Assembly (NCBI RefSeq): GCF_050510895.1
Contig: NZ_JBNINT010000001.1
Coordinates: 1,488,001-1,552,000 of the forward strand
Reading direction: 5' to 3'
Origin: Pannonibacter phragmitetus_B
GTDB lineage: Bacteria; Pseudomonadota; Alphaproteobacteria; Rhizobiales; Stappiaceae
Length of the DNA stretch: 64,000 nucleotides
Below the pieces are notes generated by a model. That model was not told the origin of the DNA. It did not search any database and worked only from the letters and a program-made list of their open reading frames with translations. A program made the position numbers and the translations under genes. This document shows, piece after piece, positions 30,101 to 41,612 of this stretch (position 1 is its first letter; each line of letters opens with the position of its first letter).

Positions 30101-30245
30101 CAAAAGCCAGATCCAGCTCTTCCGGCTTCAGCGCCTGCAGGTCTGGAGTGTTGCCTTTGCCGCGCAACCGCGCCAGGAGGCCGGCTGCTTCGGGTTCGGC
30201 ACTCACCACGACTTCGCGGTCATCAAACGAGTATTTGAACTTCAC
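27148..30245 (-). CDS. zorD: ZorD: SNF2-type helicase of type I Zorya, one frameshift
   Basis: The large DNA-translocase effector of a type I Zorya anti-phage system, about 1,030 residues after repair (family about 1,080). An N-terminal family-specific region (about 1-300) precedes the SNF2 helicase. Walker A DEQGLGKT lies near residue 519, motif II DEIQ near 651, then motif III GLTGTPIEN. The C-terminal helicase motifs are GTGLTLTAATHVIHLSRWWNP and DRVHRLGQTRPV. The frame breaks at GGGGG 29355-29359. One added base on the coding strand restores APLSERRAFIQNPQRLISEAI. The start is GTG at 30245, with GAGGGAAGG just upstream and only 10 bases after the zorC stop. It acts as the ATP-dependent DNA-degrading component in characterised Zorya systems. 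GC content is lower than in the flanking genes. Confidence 0.92.
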
Positions 30246-30255
30246 GGACCTTCCC

Positions 30256-31568
30256 TCAGATGTTGCGGAGCACCCAGTCTTCCCAGCCGCTGTGGTGAGA
30301 TTTTGCATTTGCTCCCGGCGTAAGACGGATTTCTTCGCAATCGTAACTTGGCTGATAGAGCTTGGGGCTGCGAGCATCCGAATTCTGGAAGATGTGAACC
30401 TTGTAACTGTGCGACCCTTCCACCACGATCCTGCGGCCAATCTGAAGAATCAGCAGAGACGTGTTGTTGCGCCCGCCACCGGCTACTTGACGGCCATATC
30501 CCGGATCCCTTCCACGCGATTGCGTGCAATGCGCCTGCGTGCTTCCTCAGCACCTTTTTCGCTGAAGGCGACCCAGGCGGCATCAATCTGACCGGCGCGA
30601 TAGAGGCCAAGCCAGAATTTCCGTCGTGGCTCCCACATATGGCTATCTTCAACGGCTGAAACCACGTCCAGGAAGAAGCGGATGTTCTCGCCGGTCAACC
30701 AACGGAAAAGGACTGCCATGAGATTGTCCGGAACTCCACTCCATGCTCCGCCCTTGTTGAGGCGAGGGTCCCCGTAAAGGAGAACCAGACTTTGAATCAG
30801 ATAGCTCCGGTCATCTTCTGCCGGGCTGGCGTCTGTCCAAGGTTCAAGCAGGGCTGTTATGGCTTCGCTTGCGCCCAATATCTTTGCTTCCTGCCGGTCG
30901 GGCTTCAGCCAGCCGATCATGCGTTCCATACCGTTGCGGGTCTTGAGCTCGGACCTGATCTTCTTCACATAGGCAAGATGTGCATGCGCCATCAGCCCGG
31001 TGTCATGCGGCTTGTGAAATCCCAGTTCCTTGAGGCCATTCCAGGGGCTCGTCATCGGGCGCATCAGAGTGCTGATGTGTTCGTGCGCGTTAATTGGGTC
31101 GAGCACACGAGGTTCCGTCATCAGCAGCTTGTACCAGCGGGCTCCGATCCTGCCTCCGGCTGACGTGAGTGCTTCAGCAAGGCTGCGTGTATGAGCCGCT
31201 CCTGGCTCATAACTCGTCATGTAGACCGAGAACATGGCGTTCAGGAAACCTGGCCGTGTCGAGGCTTTGATTTCGTCGAAATAGAAGTTCCGCAGCAGCT
31301 CCAGATCCGGACGGCTCCTGCGCTCCATATCGAAAAGCGCTCGGGCTGCAGAGGTTACCAGAAAGAGCTTCGTTCCCTCCCAGTTGCCGGTCTCCACGCG
31401 GGCCCGCATCTCCTGCACCAGCTGTTCCCTGTCCTTCTCCGGCGGGTCTCCAGCTCCATCAGGCCATCTTTCGATGATGCGGCTCGTCGTGGAAACCAGT
31501 CTGTTCAGGGCAGGCAGCGCCGCGGTTGCCAGACGCAGGGGCCGGGAGAGCTTTTGTTCGAGGCTCAT
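30256..31568 (-). CDS. zorC: ZorC: EH_Signature-domain protein of type I Zorya, one frameshift
   Basis: The DNA-binding EH_Signature subunit of type I Zorya. The main part (361 residues) contains the helical region (WYKLLMTEPRVLDPINAHEH) and the signature region around residues 320-350 (MWEPRRKFWLGLYRAGQIDAAW). A premature stop falls at 30483. Just downstream another frame carries the expected C-terminus (GGGRNNTSLLILQIGRRIVV, then SHSYKVHIFQ, ending GWEDWVLRNI). One missing base between about 30,483 and 30,505 explains the break. The repaired protein is about 437 residues, shorter than the roughly 560 of the E. coli protein. The ATG overlaps the zorB stop (ATGA). In studied systems ZorC cooperates with ZorD in attacking invading DNA. 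Confidence 0.9.
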
Positions 31569-32532
31569 GGGTTGCCTCCGTTGCGGTTGCCCGCTTCAAG
31601 AGACTTGCGTATCCGGCCGATCTCCTCGGAACGGCTTGGCGTGTACATGATGATGCGAAGATCGACACGGCGGTTCGTATCACGGCCAGCCTTGCTGGCA
31701 TTGTCAGCCACGGGGCGCATCTGGCCATAGCCGGCAACAGATAGCACCGGTTGCCCGCGCAGGTTCTGGAAATCCATCAGGCCCGAAACGCTATCCGTCA
31801 TGACGGTGAAGGTCGAGTTTGCCCGGTTCGTTGAAAGCGTCAGGTTGCTGTTGGAATTGCCCGTGCTGTCCGTGTGCCCTTCGATCTGAAGAGCCTCTAT
31901 GACAACACCGCCCGGATTACAGGTGCTGGTCCAGCGGGTGCTTGGGCCGAGGGTGTAACACGGCAGAAGCTCGCCAAGGCGCCGCGCAACGCTGGTGACG
32001 ATTGGGCGCCGGTCGGCACGGAGCTCAGAGGAATTCGTGTCGAAGAGGCCGTCACCCTGAAACCGGAGTGCATCCGATTGCTCGCTGACCTCGACCTTCA
32101 GGTCGGGGAAGTCGATCTTCACCTGTTCGCGCAGGCGCTCGAGAATCCGGCGTCTCTCAAGGGCAGCGTCGGCCAGATAGGCTTCAAGCGGGTTCTTGAC
32201 TTCCAGGTGCTTTCGCAGGCGCTCCAGTTCCGCTTTCAACTCTGCGATTTCCTGCGTCTGGGCTTCTACAGTCTCTTCAAGTTCGCGGATCCTTGCGTCT
32301 TTTTGCTCAATCTGCTGACGAAGATCTTCAGCCGTGCGTTCTGCAGCCTGCCGAAGCTCCGCTCCGCGACAAGCTCGGAGCGCGGCACCTGATCCGTGTC
32401 GCTGTACTGGCTGGCAAAGAAGGCGAGCAGCAGGATGACGATGAAGAGAAAGCTCACCGTCATGTCCGTCATGGACACAAAGGCGCTTTCCTCTTCCTCT
32501 TCCTGGTGAGTGCGGCGGGACGAGGCGCGCAT
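31565..32532 (-). CDS. zorB: ZorB: MotB/OmpA-like peptidoglycan-binding subunit of Zorya, one frameshift
   Basis: The stator-type anchor subunit of Zorya, about 322 residues. A short charged cytoplasmic N-terminus (QEEEEES) leads into one membrane helix, SMTDMTVSFLFIVILLLAFF. It carries Asp23 in the position of the proton-carrying Asp of MotB and ZorB. A coiled coil (about residues 60-115) follows, then a periplasmic OmpA-like domain with EGHTDS and NRRVDLRI. The frame breaks near CC 32359-32360. One added base restores VAERELRQAAERTAEDL. The start overlaps the zorA stop by one base (TGATG), and its stop overlaps the zorC start. Confidence 0.91.
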
Positions 32533-34568
32533 CAGACCCTCCGCGACTGCGGCGAGAACTCTTCCATCTGGGCAACGATGTTGCTCATCGTATCCAGCGC
32601 AGGATTGAGACGTTCCTGGAGCTCCTTGACATGGCCGAACATGCCGTCAACCGCCGCCTGCACCTGCGAAGCGTAGATGTCAAAGGCCTTGCCAAGGCTT
32701 TCGTCCATGCTGTCCAGCCGGTCACCCTGCTTGCGCAGATTGTCGAGGGCTATGTTGATTGCGGCCAGCTTTGCGTCGATGGCCGAGGCCTGTGCCTGCA
32801 CGATGTCATTGATCGCCGCCATGGTTGAGGCTGCGGACTGGGTTGTTGTTTCTGCCGATTTTGCAATCGTTCCGGCAGCCCGCTGGGTGCTGTCGTTGAG
32901 CTGGCGGATGGACGCTTCCATCCGCTCCGAAATGGCCTGTACCGGAGCTGCTGCTGCCGTAAGGTCATTTGCCGCTGAACGGAACCCGGTTGCCGCGGCC
33001 GTGGAGGCCTCCGCACCATCGCGCACGCCTTCAGCAAAGCGGCGCAGGTCGGCCGAGCCTTGCTGCAGCTTGCCAGTGACATCGGAGAGGTGACCCGCGA
33101 TGGCAGTAATCGGGCCCAGGATATCATCTGCGGCCTTTGCCGAAACTTCGGCGGCCACCCGGGCAATTTCGCTGCTGGTGCGGGAGAAAGCATCTGCCAC
33201 GCCCTGGCCTGCAGAGCCAATGAAGGCACTGGCCTCGCTGCTTGCGGCCTGCATCCGGGCCTGTGCTGCCTCGCTGCCGCTCTTTGCGGCGGCTTCGATT
33301 TCATCACGGAAGGCCGTTGCGGATTTGCGCATGTCCTCAGCTGCTGCCGACATGGCGCGGGCACCTTCTCCGGTGTTTTCGCGGATGCCTTCCAGCGTCT
33401 GGTTCATCACCCGCAGAAGCTTTTCGGTGCCCTCGGACAGCGCGCTGCCGGCCGTCTCGGCAGAGCTGGCCATGGCTGAGCGCAACTCCTCCACAGCCAG
33501 AGCTACACGCTGGACCGCCGTCTCCATTTCCGCGCCCATCCTGCCGGAACTCATGTCCATCCGGTCGCTCAGCAGGCTGATCTTGTCGCCTGCGTCCGAA
33601 ATGCGCTGCGCGGCTTCGGTCAGTGCCAGGCCCACCTTGTCGGTCAGCTGGCTGGAGAGGCCGGTGACCATGTCGCCGACACCCTCGACCCCCATCTGCC
33701 CGACCCGCTCCACCAGCGGTGCCATGGCGGTGTTGATGGAATTCGAAATGGCCAAAGGCAGTTCTTCCCGCAAGGGGCGGCCAAGTTCTGCAACCAGTTC
33801 CGTGCCGATCAGACGGAAATGCTCTTTCTGTTCCCGCGTAGCGCGCAGTTGCTCGGCTGCCAAATACTCAAGGCTGATGTAGGTCAGTTTGGACTCGATG
33901 ACATGGCAGAGCGCATGCAGCTTCTTGTCGACCTTGCCCTGCATCCGCCGGTACAAAACCGTGAGAATGATGGAACACAGAAGACCTGTCAGCGACATGA
34001 TGAACTTCGCCGAAGCAACCTTCAGCAGGTTCTGCATGGCGCGAGCCGAGATGTCCGCTTCTGCCGTTATTCCGTCCAGAGCGGAAATCAGGCCCAGGAA
34101 CGTGAAGAACAGGCCCATGCTGACAAAAAGGCCCGGCACGATGCGCCAGGAGCCGGGGCCAAAACCCAGATCATCGGTGTTGAGGAAGACCGAAGGCCGC
34201 ACAGCGTTGCGCAGCACAGTCACTCCATCTTCATCATGGGAAACAAGGGTTTCCCTGTATTCCCCCAGGCGGTGGCCAGTGGCTTCCTGTAGCTGTCGCC
34301 CTCGGCCTCGGTCAGGATCGTTCCGCCGATTTCGTCAATCTGGCTGCTGAAGTTGGAGCCTTCCTCGCCATCCTGAACGATTTCGCGCATCCATTCGATG
34401 GATCTCGGCCTGCCGCCACTTTTCGAACCAGAAACGTGCCGCAAGTGCGGCAAGGGCAACGAAAAACAGCAGTGCAACAAGACCCGGCGTCCCGTCCAGC
34501 TTCAGCAGACCGGCACAAAAAAGGATCGCGTTCTTGACCGGAACGCCAACAAAATCCACCCAACTCAC
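32532..34568 (-). CDS. zorA: ZorA: MotA/ExbB-like proton-channel subunit of Zorya, two frameshifts
   Basis: The membrane motor subunit of Zorya, about 678 residues after repair. A hydrophobic N-terminus (GLVALLFFVALAALAARFWF) comes first. It is followed by the MotA/TolQ-type helices PGLFVSMGLFFTFLGLISAL and FIMSLTGLLCSIILTVLYRR. The remaining 480 or so residues form a long Ala-rich helical cytoplasmic tail with many Thr/Ser-Ala repeats. This is the ZorA tail thought to relay phage sensing to ZorC and ZorD. Two shifts are needed. One is at CCCCC 34262-34266 (one base short; repair gives WGEYRETLVSHDEDGV). The other is a net +1 change between about 34,395 and 34,425. The GTG at 34568 is the likely start, with AGGGG upstream. 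It is the first gene of the operon. Confidence 0.9.
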
Positions 34569-34794
34569 TGTAAAAAGCCCCTATGCCCAGTTGCAACGCA
34601 AGAAAACACCCCGATTCAAATCGTTAACGAAATATGACGCGGTTGGGAAGTGCACAATCGCAGGGCGAGGGAGGGTGCTTCCGGCAGCGGGCACGGCGGG
34701 TGTTGAAACAGCGGCTCAACCGGAGCCTGCGGCTTTTGCCGGTGATCCTGTCCGGTTACTGTGCGGGCAAAGATCAGATTCGTGGAAGATGTGC

Positions 34795-36362
34795 ATGTTG
34801 AACGGTGAGATCCGAAGCAAGGTCGATCAGGTGTGGAATGCCTTCTGGGCCGGGGGCATTGCCAATCCGCTGGAGGTGATCGAGCAGATCACCTACCTCC
34901 TGTTCATGCGCGGGCTGGATGACCGGCAGACGCGGGAAGAGAACAAGGCGATGGCATTTGGCCGCCCCATGGAGCGGGTCATTTTCCCCGAAGGCGTCTA
35001 TCGCACGTTGCGCGACGAAGAGACTGGCGCGGTGAAGGAGGAAATCACCTATGCCATGTTGCGCTGGTCCCGGTTCCGTCATGACGATCCGGCCCGCATG
35101 TTCTTCATCGTTGCGGAACATGTCTTCCCCTTCCTGCGCGAGATGGGCGAGAAGGGCACGGCCCACGCCGAGCACATGAAGGATGCCCGCTTCACCATCC
35201 CAACGCCGGGCCTCCTGGCGAAGGTGGTGGACATGCTGGCGGACATTCCGCTGGAAGACCGCGACACCAAGGGCGACCTCTACGAATACATGCTGGGCAA
35301 GATTGCCAGCGCCGGCCAGAACGGCCAGTTCCGCACGCCGCGCCATATCATCAACCTGATGGTGGAACTGACCGCCCCGGCGCCGCAGGACGTGATCTGC
35401 GATCCGGCCAGCGGCACCTGCGGCTTTCTGGTGGGGGCGGGGAGTATCTGCGTGACAACCATGCAGCGCTGTTCCGCGACAGCGAGGCGCGGGCGCATTT
35501 CCATTCCGGCATGTTCCATGGCTACGACTTCGACCGCACCATGCTGCGCATCGGCTCCATGAACATGCAGCTGCACGGGGTGGAAGGGGCCGATATCCGC
35601 TACCGGGACTCGCTCGCCTCCGCCCATGGCGATGATGCGGACAAATATTCGCTGATCCTTGCCAACCCGCCCTTTGCCGGGTCGCTGGATTTCGAGACCA
35701 CCAGCGCGGATCTTCTGAAGATCGTCAAGACGAAGAAGACCGAGCTTCTGTTCATGGCCCTGTTCCTGAAGCTGCTGAAGCCGGGCGGGCGGGCTGCCGT
35801 GATCGTGCCGGACGGGGTGCTGTTCGGCTCCTCCACCGCGCACAAGGCCATCCGCAGGATGCTGGTGGAGGACCACAAGCTGGACGCTGTCGTCAAGCTG
35901 CCGTCCGGCGTGTTCAAGCCTTATGCCGGCGTGTCCACGGCCATCGTCTTCTTCACCAAGACCAATTCCGGCGGCACGGATCACGTCTGGTTCTATGATG
36001 TTCAGGCCGATGGCATGAGCCTGGATGACAAGCGCCAGATGCTGGTCAGCGAGGACAAGTTCGGCCCCATGCCGAAAGTTGCCCTTTCCGCAGAGGAGCA
36101 TGACAGGAACAACCTGCCGGATGTTGTGGCCCGCTGGCAGGCGCGCAACGGCAGCGAGCGCGGCAACCCGCGCACCGGCCAGAGCTTCACCGTCAGTCGC
36201 GAAGAAATCGCCGCCACCGGCTATGACCTGTCGCTCAACCGCTACAAGGAAGTGGTGCATGAAGCCGCTGACCACCGCCCGCCGAAGGAGATCATCGCCG
36301 AACTGCTGGCGCTGGAGGATGAAATTGCGGCGGGGCTGAAAGAGCTGGAGGCGATGCTGTGA
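34795..36362 (+). CDS. hsdM: HsdM: type I restriction-modification DNA methyltransferase, one frameshift
   Basis: The N6-adenine methyltransferase subunit of a type I system, about 522 residues after repair. An N-terminal HsdM helical domain (VDQVWNAFWAGGIANPLEVI, ITYLLFMRGLDD) precedes the catalytic domain. Motif I is DPASGTCGFLVGAGEYL and motif IV is NPPFAGSLD. The frame breaks inside motif I at GGGG 35439-35442. One added G joins it exactly. GGAAG six bases before the ATG at 34795 supports this start; an ATG at 34789 is possible. It is divergent from zorA across about 225 bases and overlaps hsdS by four bases (GTGA), so specificity and methylation subunits are coupled. Confidence 0.92.
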
Positions 36363-37527
36363 GTGTGCGCATGGTTCCAATTGGCGAGGTCGTCGAAAAG
36401 ATTTCGACCTGGAATCCCCAGAGCCAAATGGATGGCGAATTTGATTACATTGATCTGAGCGCCATTGATCAAGATACGAAGTGCATTGTAAAGCCAACTC
36501 GTCTATCAAATTCAGAGGCGCCCAGCCGCGCGCGTCAACTGGTGGCCTCCGGTGATGTTCTCGTTGCTACTGTTAGACCGAATCTGAACGGTGTTGCCAA
36601 AGCATGTGTTGAACATGATGGAATGACGGCATCAACCGGCTTTTGTGTCCTTAGGCCCAGGCAAAAGATTCTTTGCGAAAACTATTTGTTTCAATGGGTG
36701 AAAAGCTCATCCTTTGTGAAGGACATGGTTCAAAAGGCTACCGGTGCCAGCTATCCGGCTGTTAGCGATCGTATAATCAAAGAGTCAGTGATCCCCCTGC
36801 CACCCCTTGATGAGCAGAAGCGGATTGCGGCGATACTGGACAAGGCCGATGCGCTGCGTGCCAAGCGCCGCCACGCCATCACCCTCCTCGACAGCCTAAC
36901 CCAGTCGATCTTTCTGGAGATGTTTGGGGACCCGGTGAGTAATCCGAGGGGATGGAAAAGCTACTCGCTGGATCGCGTTGCCAAGTTTTATGCTGGAAAC
37001 TCTCTCCCTGTGGGCCAGATTTTTGTAGGCCAAGAAAATGGCTATCTCCTATTGAAAGTTTCAGATCTTAACAGGCCGGAAAACGCTGAAATGATTAAGT
37101 GCGCGGGTCTTTTCTCAGACGAACCTGGATCGCGTTCTGGAACTGCTCCTGCAGGAGCTATAGTTTTCCCCAAAAGGGGAGGGGCAATTGCAACAAATAA
37201 GAAAAAATTCTTGGAAGGCCTGCGATTCTTGACCCAAATATGATGGGGGTTGCGCCAATTGATGGTATTGTTGATCCTTTTTTTATGTTTTCGTGGTTTA
37301 AATTCTTGGATTTGACAAGTATTTCATCTGGAAGTTCAGTTCCGCAGTTGAATAAGCAAGATCTTGCTCCTTTGGTTGTGAACCTTCCTCCGTTTGACCT
37401 GCAAAGGGAGTATGGAGCTTGTATTGAGCGGATATCGGTAAGCGCGCTCGACGGAGCTAACTCTCAACGAGCTGCAGACTCTCTCTTCGCCTCCCTCCAG
37501 CACCGCGCCTTCACCGGCCAGCTCTGA
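36359..37527 (+). CDS. hsdS: HsdS: type I restriction-modification specificity subunit, one frameshift
   Basis: The DNA-recognition subunit, about 389 residues after repair. It has two target-recognition domains separated by the conserved helical spacer PPLDEQKRIAAILDKADALR, QSIFLEMFGDP, and a matching C-terminal spacer ending SLQHRAFTGQL. The frame breaks at AAAAAA 37202-37207. A seventh A restores TNKKKILGRPAILDPNMMGV. The recognition domains have lower GC and different codon use from the neighbours, typical of frequently exchanged specificity modules. The site recognised cannot be predicted by eye. Confidence 0.91.
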
Positions 37528-38079
37528 AGCACTTCTGATCCGCGCTGCCGCCAGTGCCGCCAGCTTGCAGGCCTGTTCCGGCAGCGCGGGGAAAGCCGTT
37601 GGAAGAAAACAAGCGGACCGGTCTCCCGGTCTCCCGGGCTGCTGACAGACCTTTTGCCTCTCCATCATTATCCCCGGCCTCGTGCCGGGGATCTATGCAA
37701 ATCAATGATTTATATAGTCCTTCGGCACAGAGCCGGGGACGGTTTCGAGGCCGCAGGCCTGCCGGAGCCTGAGCAGGGGCCTGTTCCCCGATCCGCCCCG
37801 TATCCTCTTCTGCCTCGCGTGATACTAATGCCCAATGAGCCTGACTTCTCGAGCATTGGTCAAGCCTGTGCGGCGCTTGAGCAATTTCAAGGCGTGATGC
37901 GTCAGCATCGGATGCCTTGCGTGAGACGCATTTCAGCGCCATGACCTTTTCCGTCAGCGAACTTTGGAAAAACTGGCCGTTTTGCCGTTGTCTCACAAGG
38001 GGATAGGCAAATTCAGGTTGCAAATCTGGCGGGATCTGGCGACTGTATCCGCCCGGTTGCATCAGTTGAAGACGGCCCC
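37528..38079. other. Intergenic region between hsdS and hsdR with short palindromes
   Basis: These 552 bases contain no reading frame that I can support. CCCCGGC at 37672-37678 pairs with GCCGGGG at 37684-37690 around CTCGT, and the same GCCGGGGA word recurs at 37733, giving a REP-like look. An AT-rich stretch (37691-37725) lies between the two. The region may hold the hsdR promoter or a short repeat element. Its length is unusual because the three hsd genes are generally closely packed. Confidence 0.4.
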
Positions 38080-41000
38080 ATGTCCAACTTCGCCTTTCTC
38101 TCTGCCGAGTTTCCCGAAATCTTCGAGAATGCGAAGAAGGCGGAAGACTATGCGCAGAGTGATCCGCGCGCGGCGGCCTTTTATGCCCGGCGCACGGTGG
38201 AACTGGCGGTGCAATGGGCCTACCGCAATGACAGCGGCCTGAGCCTTCCCTATGACAGCCGCATTTCCGCGCTGATCCATGAGCCGGACTTTCAGAGGCG
38301 GGCGGGGCCTGCCGTGTTTGCCAAGGCGAAGCTGATCATCCGCATTGGCAATCTGGCGGTGCATGAAACCCGCGAGACCTCGGCCAAGGACGCGGGCGAT
38401 GCGGTGCGGGAGCTGTTCCATCTGTGCTTCTGGCTGGCCCGCACCTATGGCAGGGTGCCGCCGCCGGACGGGCTCGCCTTTGATGCAGGGCAGCTTCAGC
38501 GCAAGGATGATCTTGTCCGGCGCGCCTTTGCCGAACTGACACGCCTGCAGGCGCAGATGGAGGAGAAGGACGCCGCCTTCGCCGAACTGATGCGCAGCAA
38601 GGGCGATCTGGACGCCGAATTGCAGGCCGCACGAGCCGAGCGGGACCGCATCCGCCGCGCAAACGAACAGCGGCCCGATACGCACGACTATTCCGAGGCC
38701 CAGACACGCGATGCCTTCATCGACCTCTATCTGCGGGAGGCCGGCTGGCCGCTGACAGAGGCCCGCGACCGGGAATTTCCCGTTTCCGGCATGCCGAACA
38801 TGCAAGGGCAGGGCTTTTGCGACTATGTGCTGTGGGGCGATGATGGCAAGCCGCTGGCCGTGGTGGAGGCCAAGCGCACCCGCCGCAGCCCGATGGAGGG
38901 CCAGCAGCAGGCCAAGCTCTATGCCGATTGCCTGGAGCGCCAGTTCGGCCAGCGCCCTGTGATCTTCTGCTCCAACGGCTACGAGCACTGGCTCTGGGAT
39001 GATCTGGCCTATCCGCCGCGTCAGGTTTCCGGCTTCTACAAGAAGGACGAGCTGCAGCTCCTGATCCAGCGGCGGGACAGCCGCAAGCCGATGGCCGGCA
39101 TCGCCGTGAACCGCAAGATCGCCGACCGCTACTATCAGGAACGGGCGATTGCGCGGGTGAAGGACGCCTTCGAGGGGCGGGGACAGCGCAAGGCCCTGCT
39201 CGTCATGGCCACCGGCTCCGGCAAGACGCGCACGGTGATTGCGCTGGTGGACATGCTGATGCGGGCAGGCTGGGTGAAGCGTGTCCTGTTTCTCGCCGAC
39301 CGCGTGGCACTGGTGAACCAGGCGGTGAAAGCCTTCAAGACACATCTCCCGGACAGCTCGCCCGTCAATCTGGTGACGGAGAAGACCGCCGAGGGGCGGG
39401 TCTTCCTGTCCACCTATCCCACCATGATGAACCTGATCGATGAGCGCACCGGTGGCAAGACGGGGGCAAGACGGGCGGCAAGGCTGCCGGGGAAGCTGCG
39501 GCGGGCGGGGGCGGCGTGCTGCGTTTTGGCCCCGGTCATTTCGATCTCATCGTCATCGATGAGGCGCACCGCTCCGTCTATCAGCGCTATGGCGCGATCT
39601 TCCGGTATTTCGACAGTCTTCTGGTCGGCCTGACGGCAACCCCGCGCGAGGAGATCGACCGCAACACCTACGGTCTTTTCGATCTGGAGGAGGGCGTGCC
39701 GACGGATGCCTATCCGCTGGATCAGGCGATTGCCGATGAATGGCTGGTGCCGCCGCTCGCCGTGTCCGTCCCCTTGCGCTTCCTGCGCGAGGGCATCCGC
39801 TATGACGATCTGCCGGATGCAGAAAAAGAGCAGTGGGACATGCTGGAATGGGACGAGGAGGATGGTGATCCGCCCGGCAGCGTGGAGGCCGAGGCCGTCA
39901 ACAAGTGGCTGTTCAATGCCGATACGGTGGATAAGGTGCTCGCCCATGTCATGACCAATGGCCTGAAGGTGGCTGGTGGCGACAGGCTGGGCAAGACCAT
40001 CATCTTTGCCAAGAACCAGGATCATGCCAAATTCATCGAGAAGCGGTTCAACCTCGCCTATCCGCATCTGGCCGGGCATTTCGCCCGCATCATCACCTTC
40101 CAGACCGATTATGCGCAGACGTTGATCGACGACTTCTCGGACAAGGACAAGGCCCCGCACATTGCCATCTCGGTGGACATGCTGGACACAGGCATTGATG
40201 TGCCGGAAGTGGTCAATCTGGTTCTGTTCAAGCTGATCCGCTCGAGAACCAAGTTCTGGCAGATCATCGGGCGCGGCACGCGCCTATGCAAGGATCTGTT
40301 TGGCCCCGGTCAGGACAAGGAATTCTTCCGGGTGTTTGATTATTGCCAGAACCTGGAGTTCTTCCGGCAGAACATGAAGCCCGACGAAACGTCCTTGCCG
40401 AAATCGCTCAGTGAGCGCCTGTTCGCGGCGCGGCTGGACCTCATTCTCGCGCTGGATGGCAAGGCAGCTGCAGAGGATGCTAGCGGGATGCAGGAGCCAT
40501 CGGCACCCTATGATGCGGGTCCTGCTGCGCCTCCGCCGCTGGAGTCCGTGCGGCAGACGGCTCTCGAATTCCTTAAGGACTATGTGGGCAGCATGAACCT
40601 CGACAACTTCATCGTGCGCGGGCAGCGCAGGCTGGTTGAGAAGTATCAGGCGCCAGAGGCGTGGCAGCACCTGACGGCGGATGTGCGGGATGAACTCCTC
40701 ACCCGTGTCGCGCCCTTGCCGCACGGGCTGAAAAGCGAAGCAGAGGAGGCCAAGCGTTTCGATCTGCTGATGTTCAATCTGCAGATCGCGCTGCTGACCG
40801 CCTCCCGCCGCTTTGACATGTACAAGAGGCAGCTGGTGGATATCGCGTCTGCCCTTGAGGAGCAGACAACGATCCCGGCGATTGCCGCCCAGCACGCGCT
40901 GCTGCTCGACATTCTCTCCGACATCTGGTGGGAAGGCATCACCGTGCCGCTGCTGGAACTAGTCCGGCTCAGGTTGCGCGGGCTAGTGCACCAGATCGAG

Positions 41001-41558
41001 AAGTATAAGCGGAATAGCCTCTACACCGACTTTGCCGATGAGCTTGGCGTGGCCGTCGAGTTTGATCTGCCGCAGGTTGGAGAGGTTGACTTTGCCCGCT
41101 TCAGAAAAAAGGCACGGCATTTCCTGCGGGCGCATGAGGATCACATCACGATCGCCAAACTCCGCCATGGCAAGCCGCTGACCGGCTCAGACATCGAGGA
41201 GCTTCAAGGGATGCTAGTGGAGGCCGGGGTGGGCCAGCAGGAGCATTTCGACAAGGCGGCTGAACTCGCACATGGTTTCGGCGCGTTCATCCGCTCGCTT
41301 GTCGGGCTGGAGCGTGGCGCCGTCGCGGAAGCCTTTAGCGAATTCCTGGCTGATGGGGCCGCCACGGCGCAGCAGATTGAATTCATCGATATGGTCATCG
41401 GTCATCTGACGGAAAAGGGCTCAATGGATCCGGGGCTCCTTTACGAAAGTCCTTTCATCGATGTCGCTCCGGAAGGTCCGCAGCAGGTGTTCGACTTCGC
41501 ACGGACCAGGCGGCTGATTGAGGTGATCAATGGTCTGAACGAGAGTGTTGCCGGATAG
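38080..41558 (+). CDS. hsdR: HsdR: type I restriction endonuclease/translocase (EcoEI type), one frameshift
   Basis: The restriction subunit, about 1,159 residues after repair. An N-terminal DUF4145 domain (about 1-140, FENAKKAEDYAQSDPRAAAF) and a coiled coil (about 150-200) come first. The PD-(D/E)XK nuclease follows, with Asp in GFCDYVLW and Glu-x-Lys in AVVEAKRT. The helicase has Walker A MATGSGKTRT and a DEAH box (VIDEAHRSVYQRYG), then GLTATP and QIIGRGTRL. The C-terminus is of the EcoEI_R_C type. The frame breaks between Walker A and DEAH at GGGGG 39462-39466, in a Gly-Lys-Thr repeat. One added G restores TGGKTGGKTGGKAAGEAAAG. It works with HsdM and HsdS to cut unmodified DNA. Confidence 0.92.
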
Positions 41559-41612
41559 CTGCCCTCTCATTCCTTCTGACCGGAAGTTTATTAAGCCCCA
41601 GATGAGGCATTC

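Noticed and set aside
31565..34568. Reading the motor pair as flagellar MotA/MotB or an ExbB/TolQ system
   Set aside because: The very long Ala-rich tail of the first protein and the following EH_Signature and SNF2 helicase genes fit Zorya and not motility or Ton systems.
35431..35443. Programmed ribosomal frameshifting in hsdM and other broken genes
   Set aside because: The same kind of one-base loss occurs in many unrelated genes at plain G/C runs, without shared stimulatory structures; error in run length is the simpler cause.
37511..38062. A possible 183-residue protein on the minus strand between hsdS and hsdR
   Set aside because: Composition is irregular, there is no ribosome-binding site or motif, and it crosses palindromic repeats; treated as non-coding.
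38062..39345. A 427-residue minus-strand open frame across the hsdR start
   Set aside because: Antisense to the well-supported HsdR nuclease and helicase domains.
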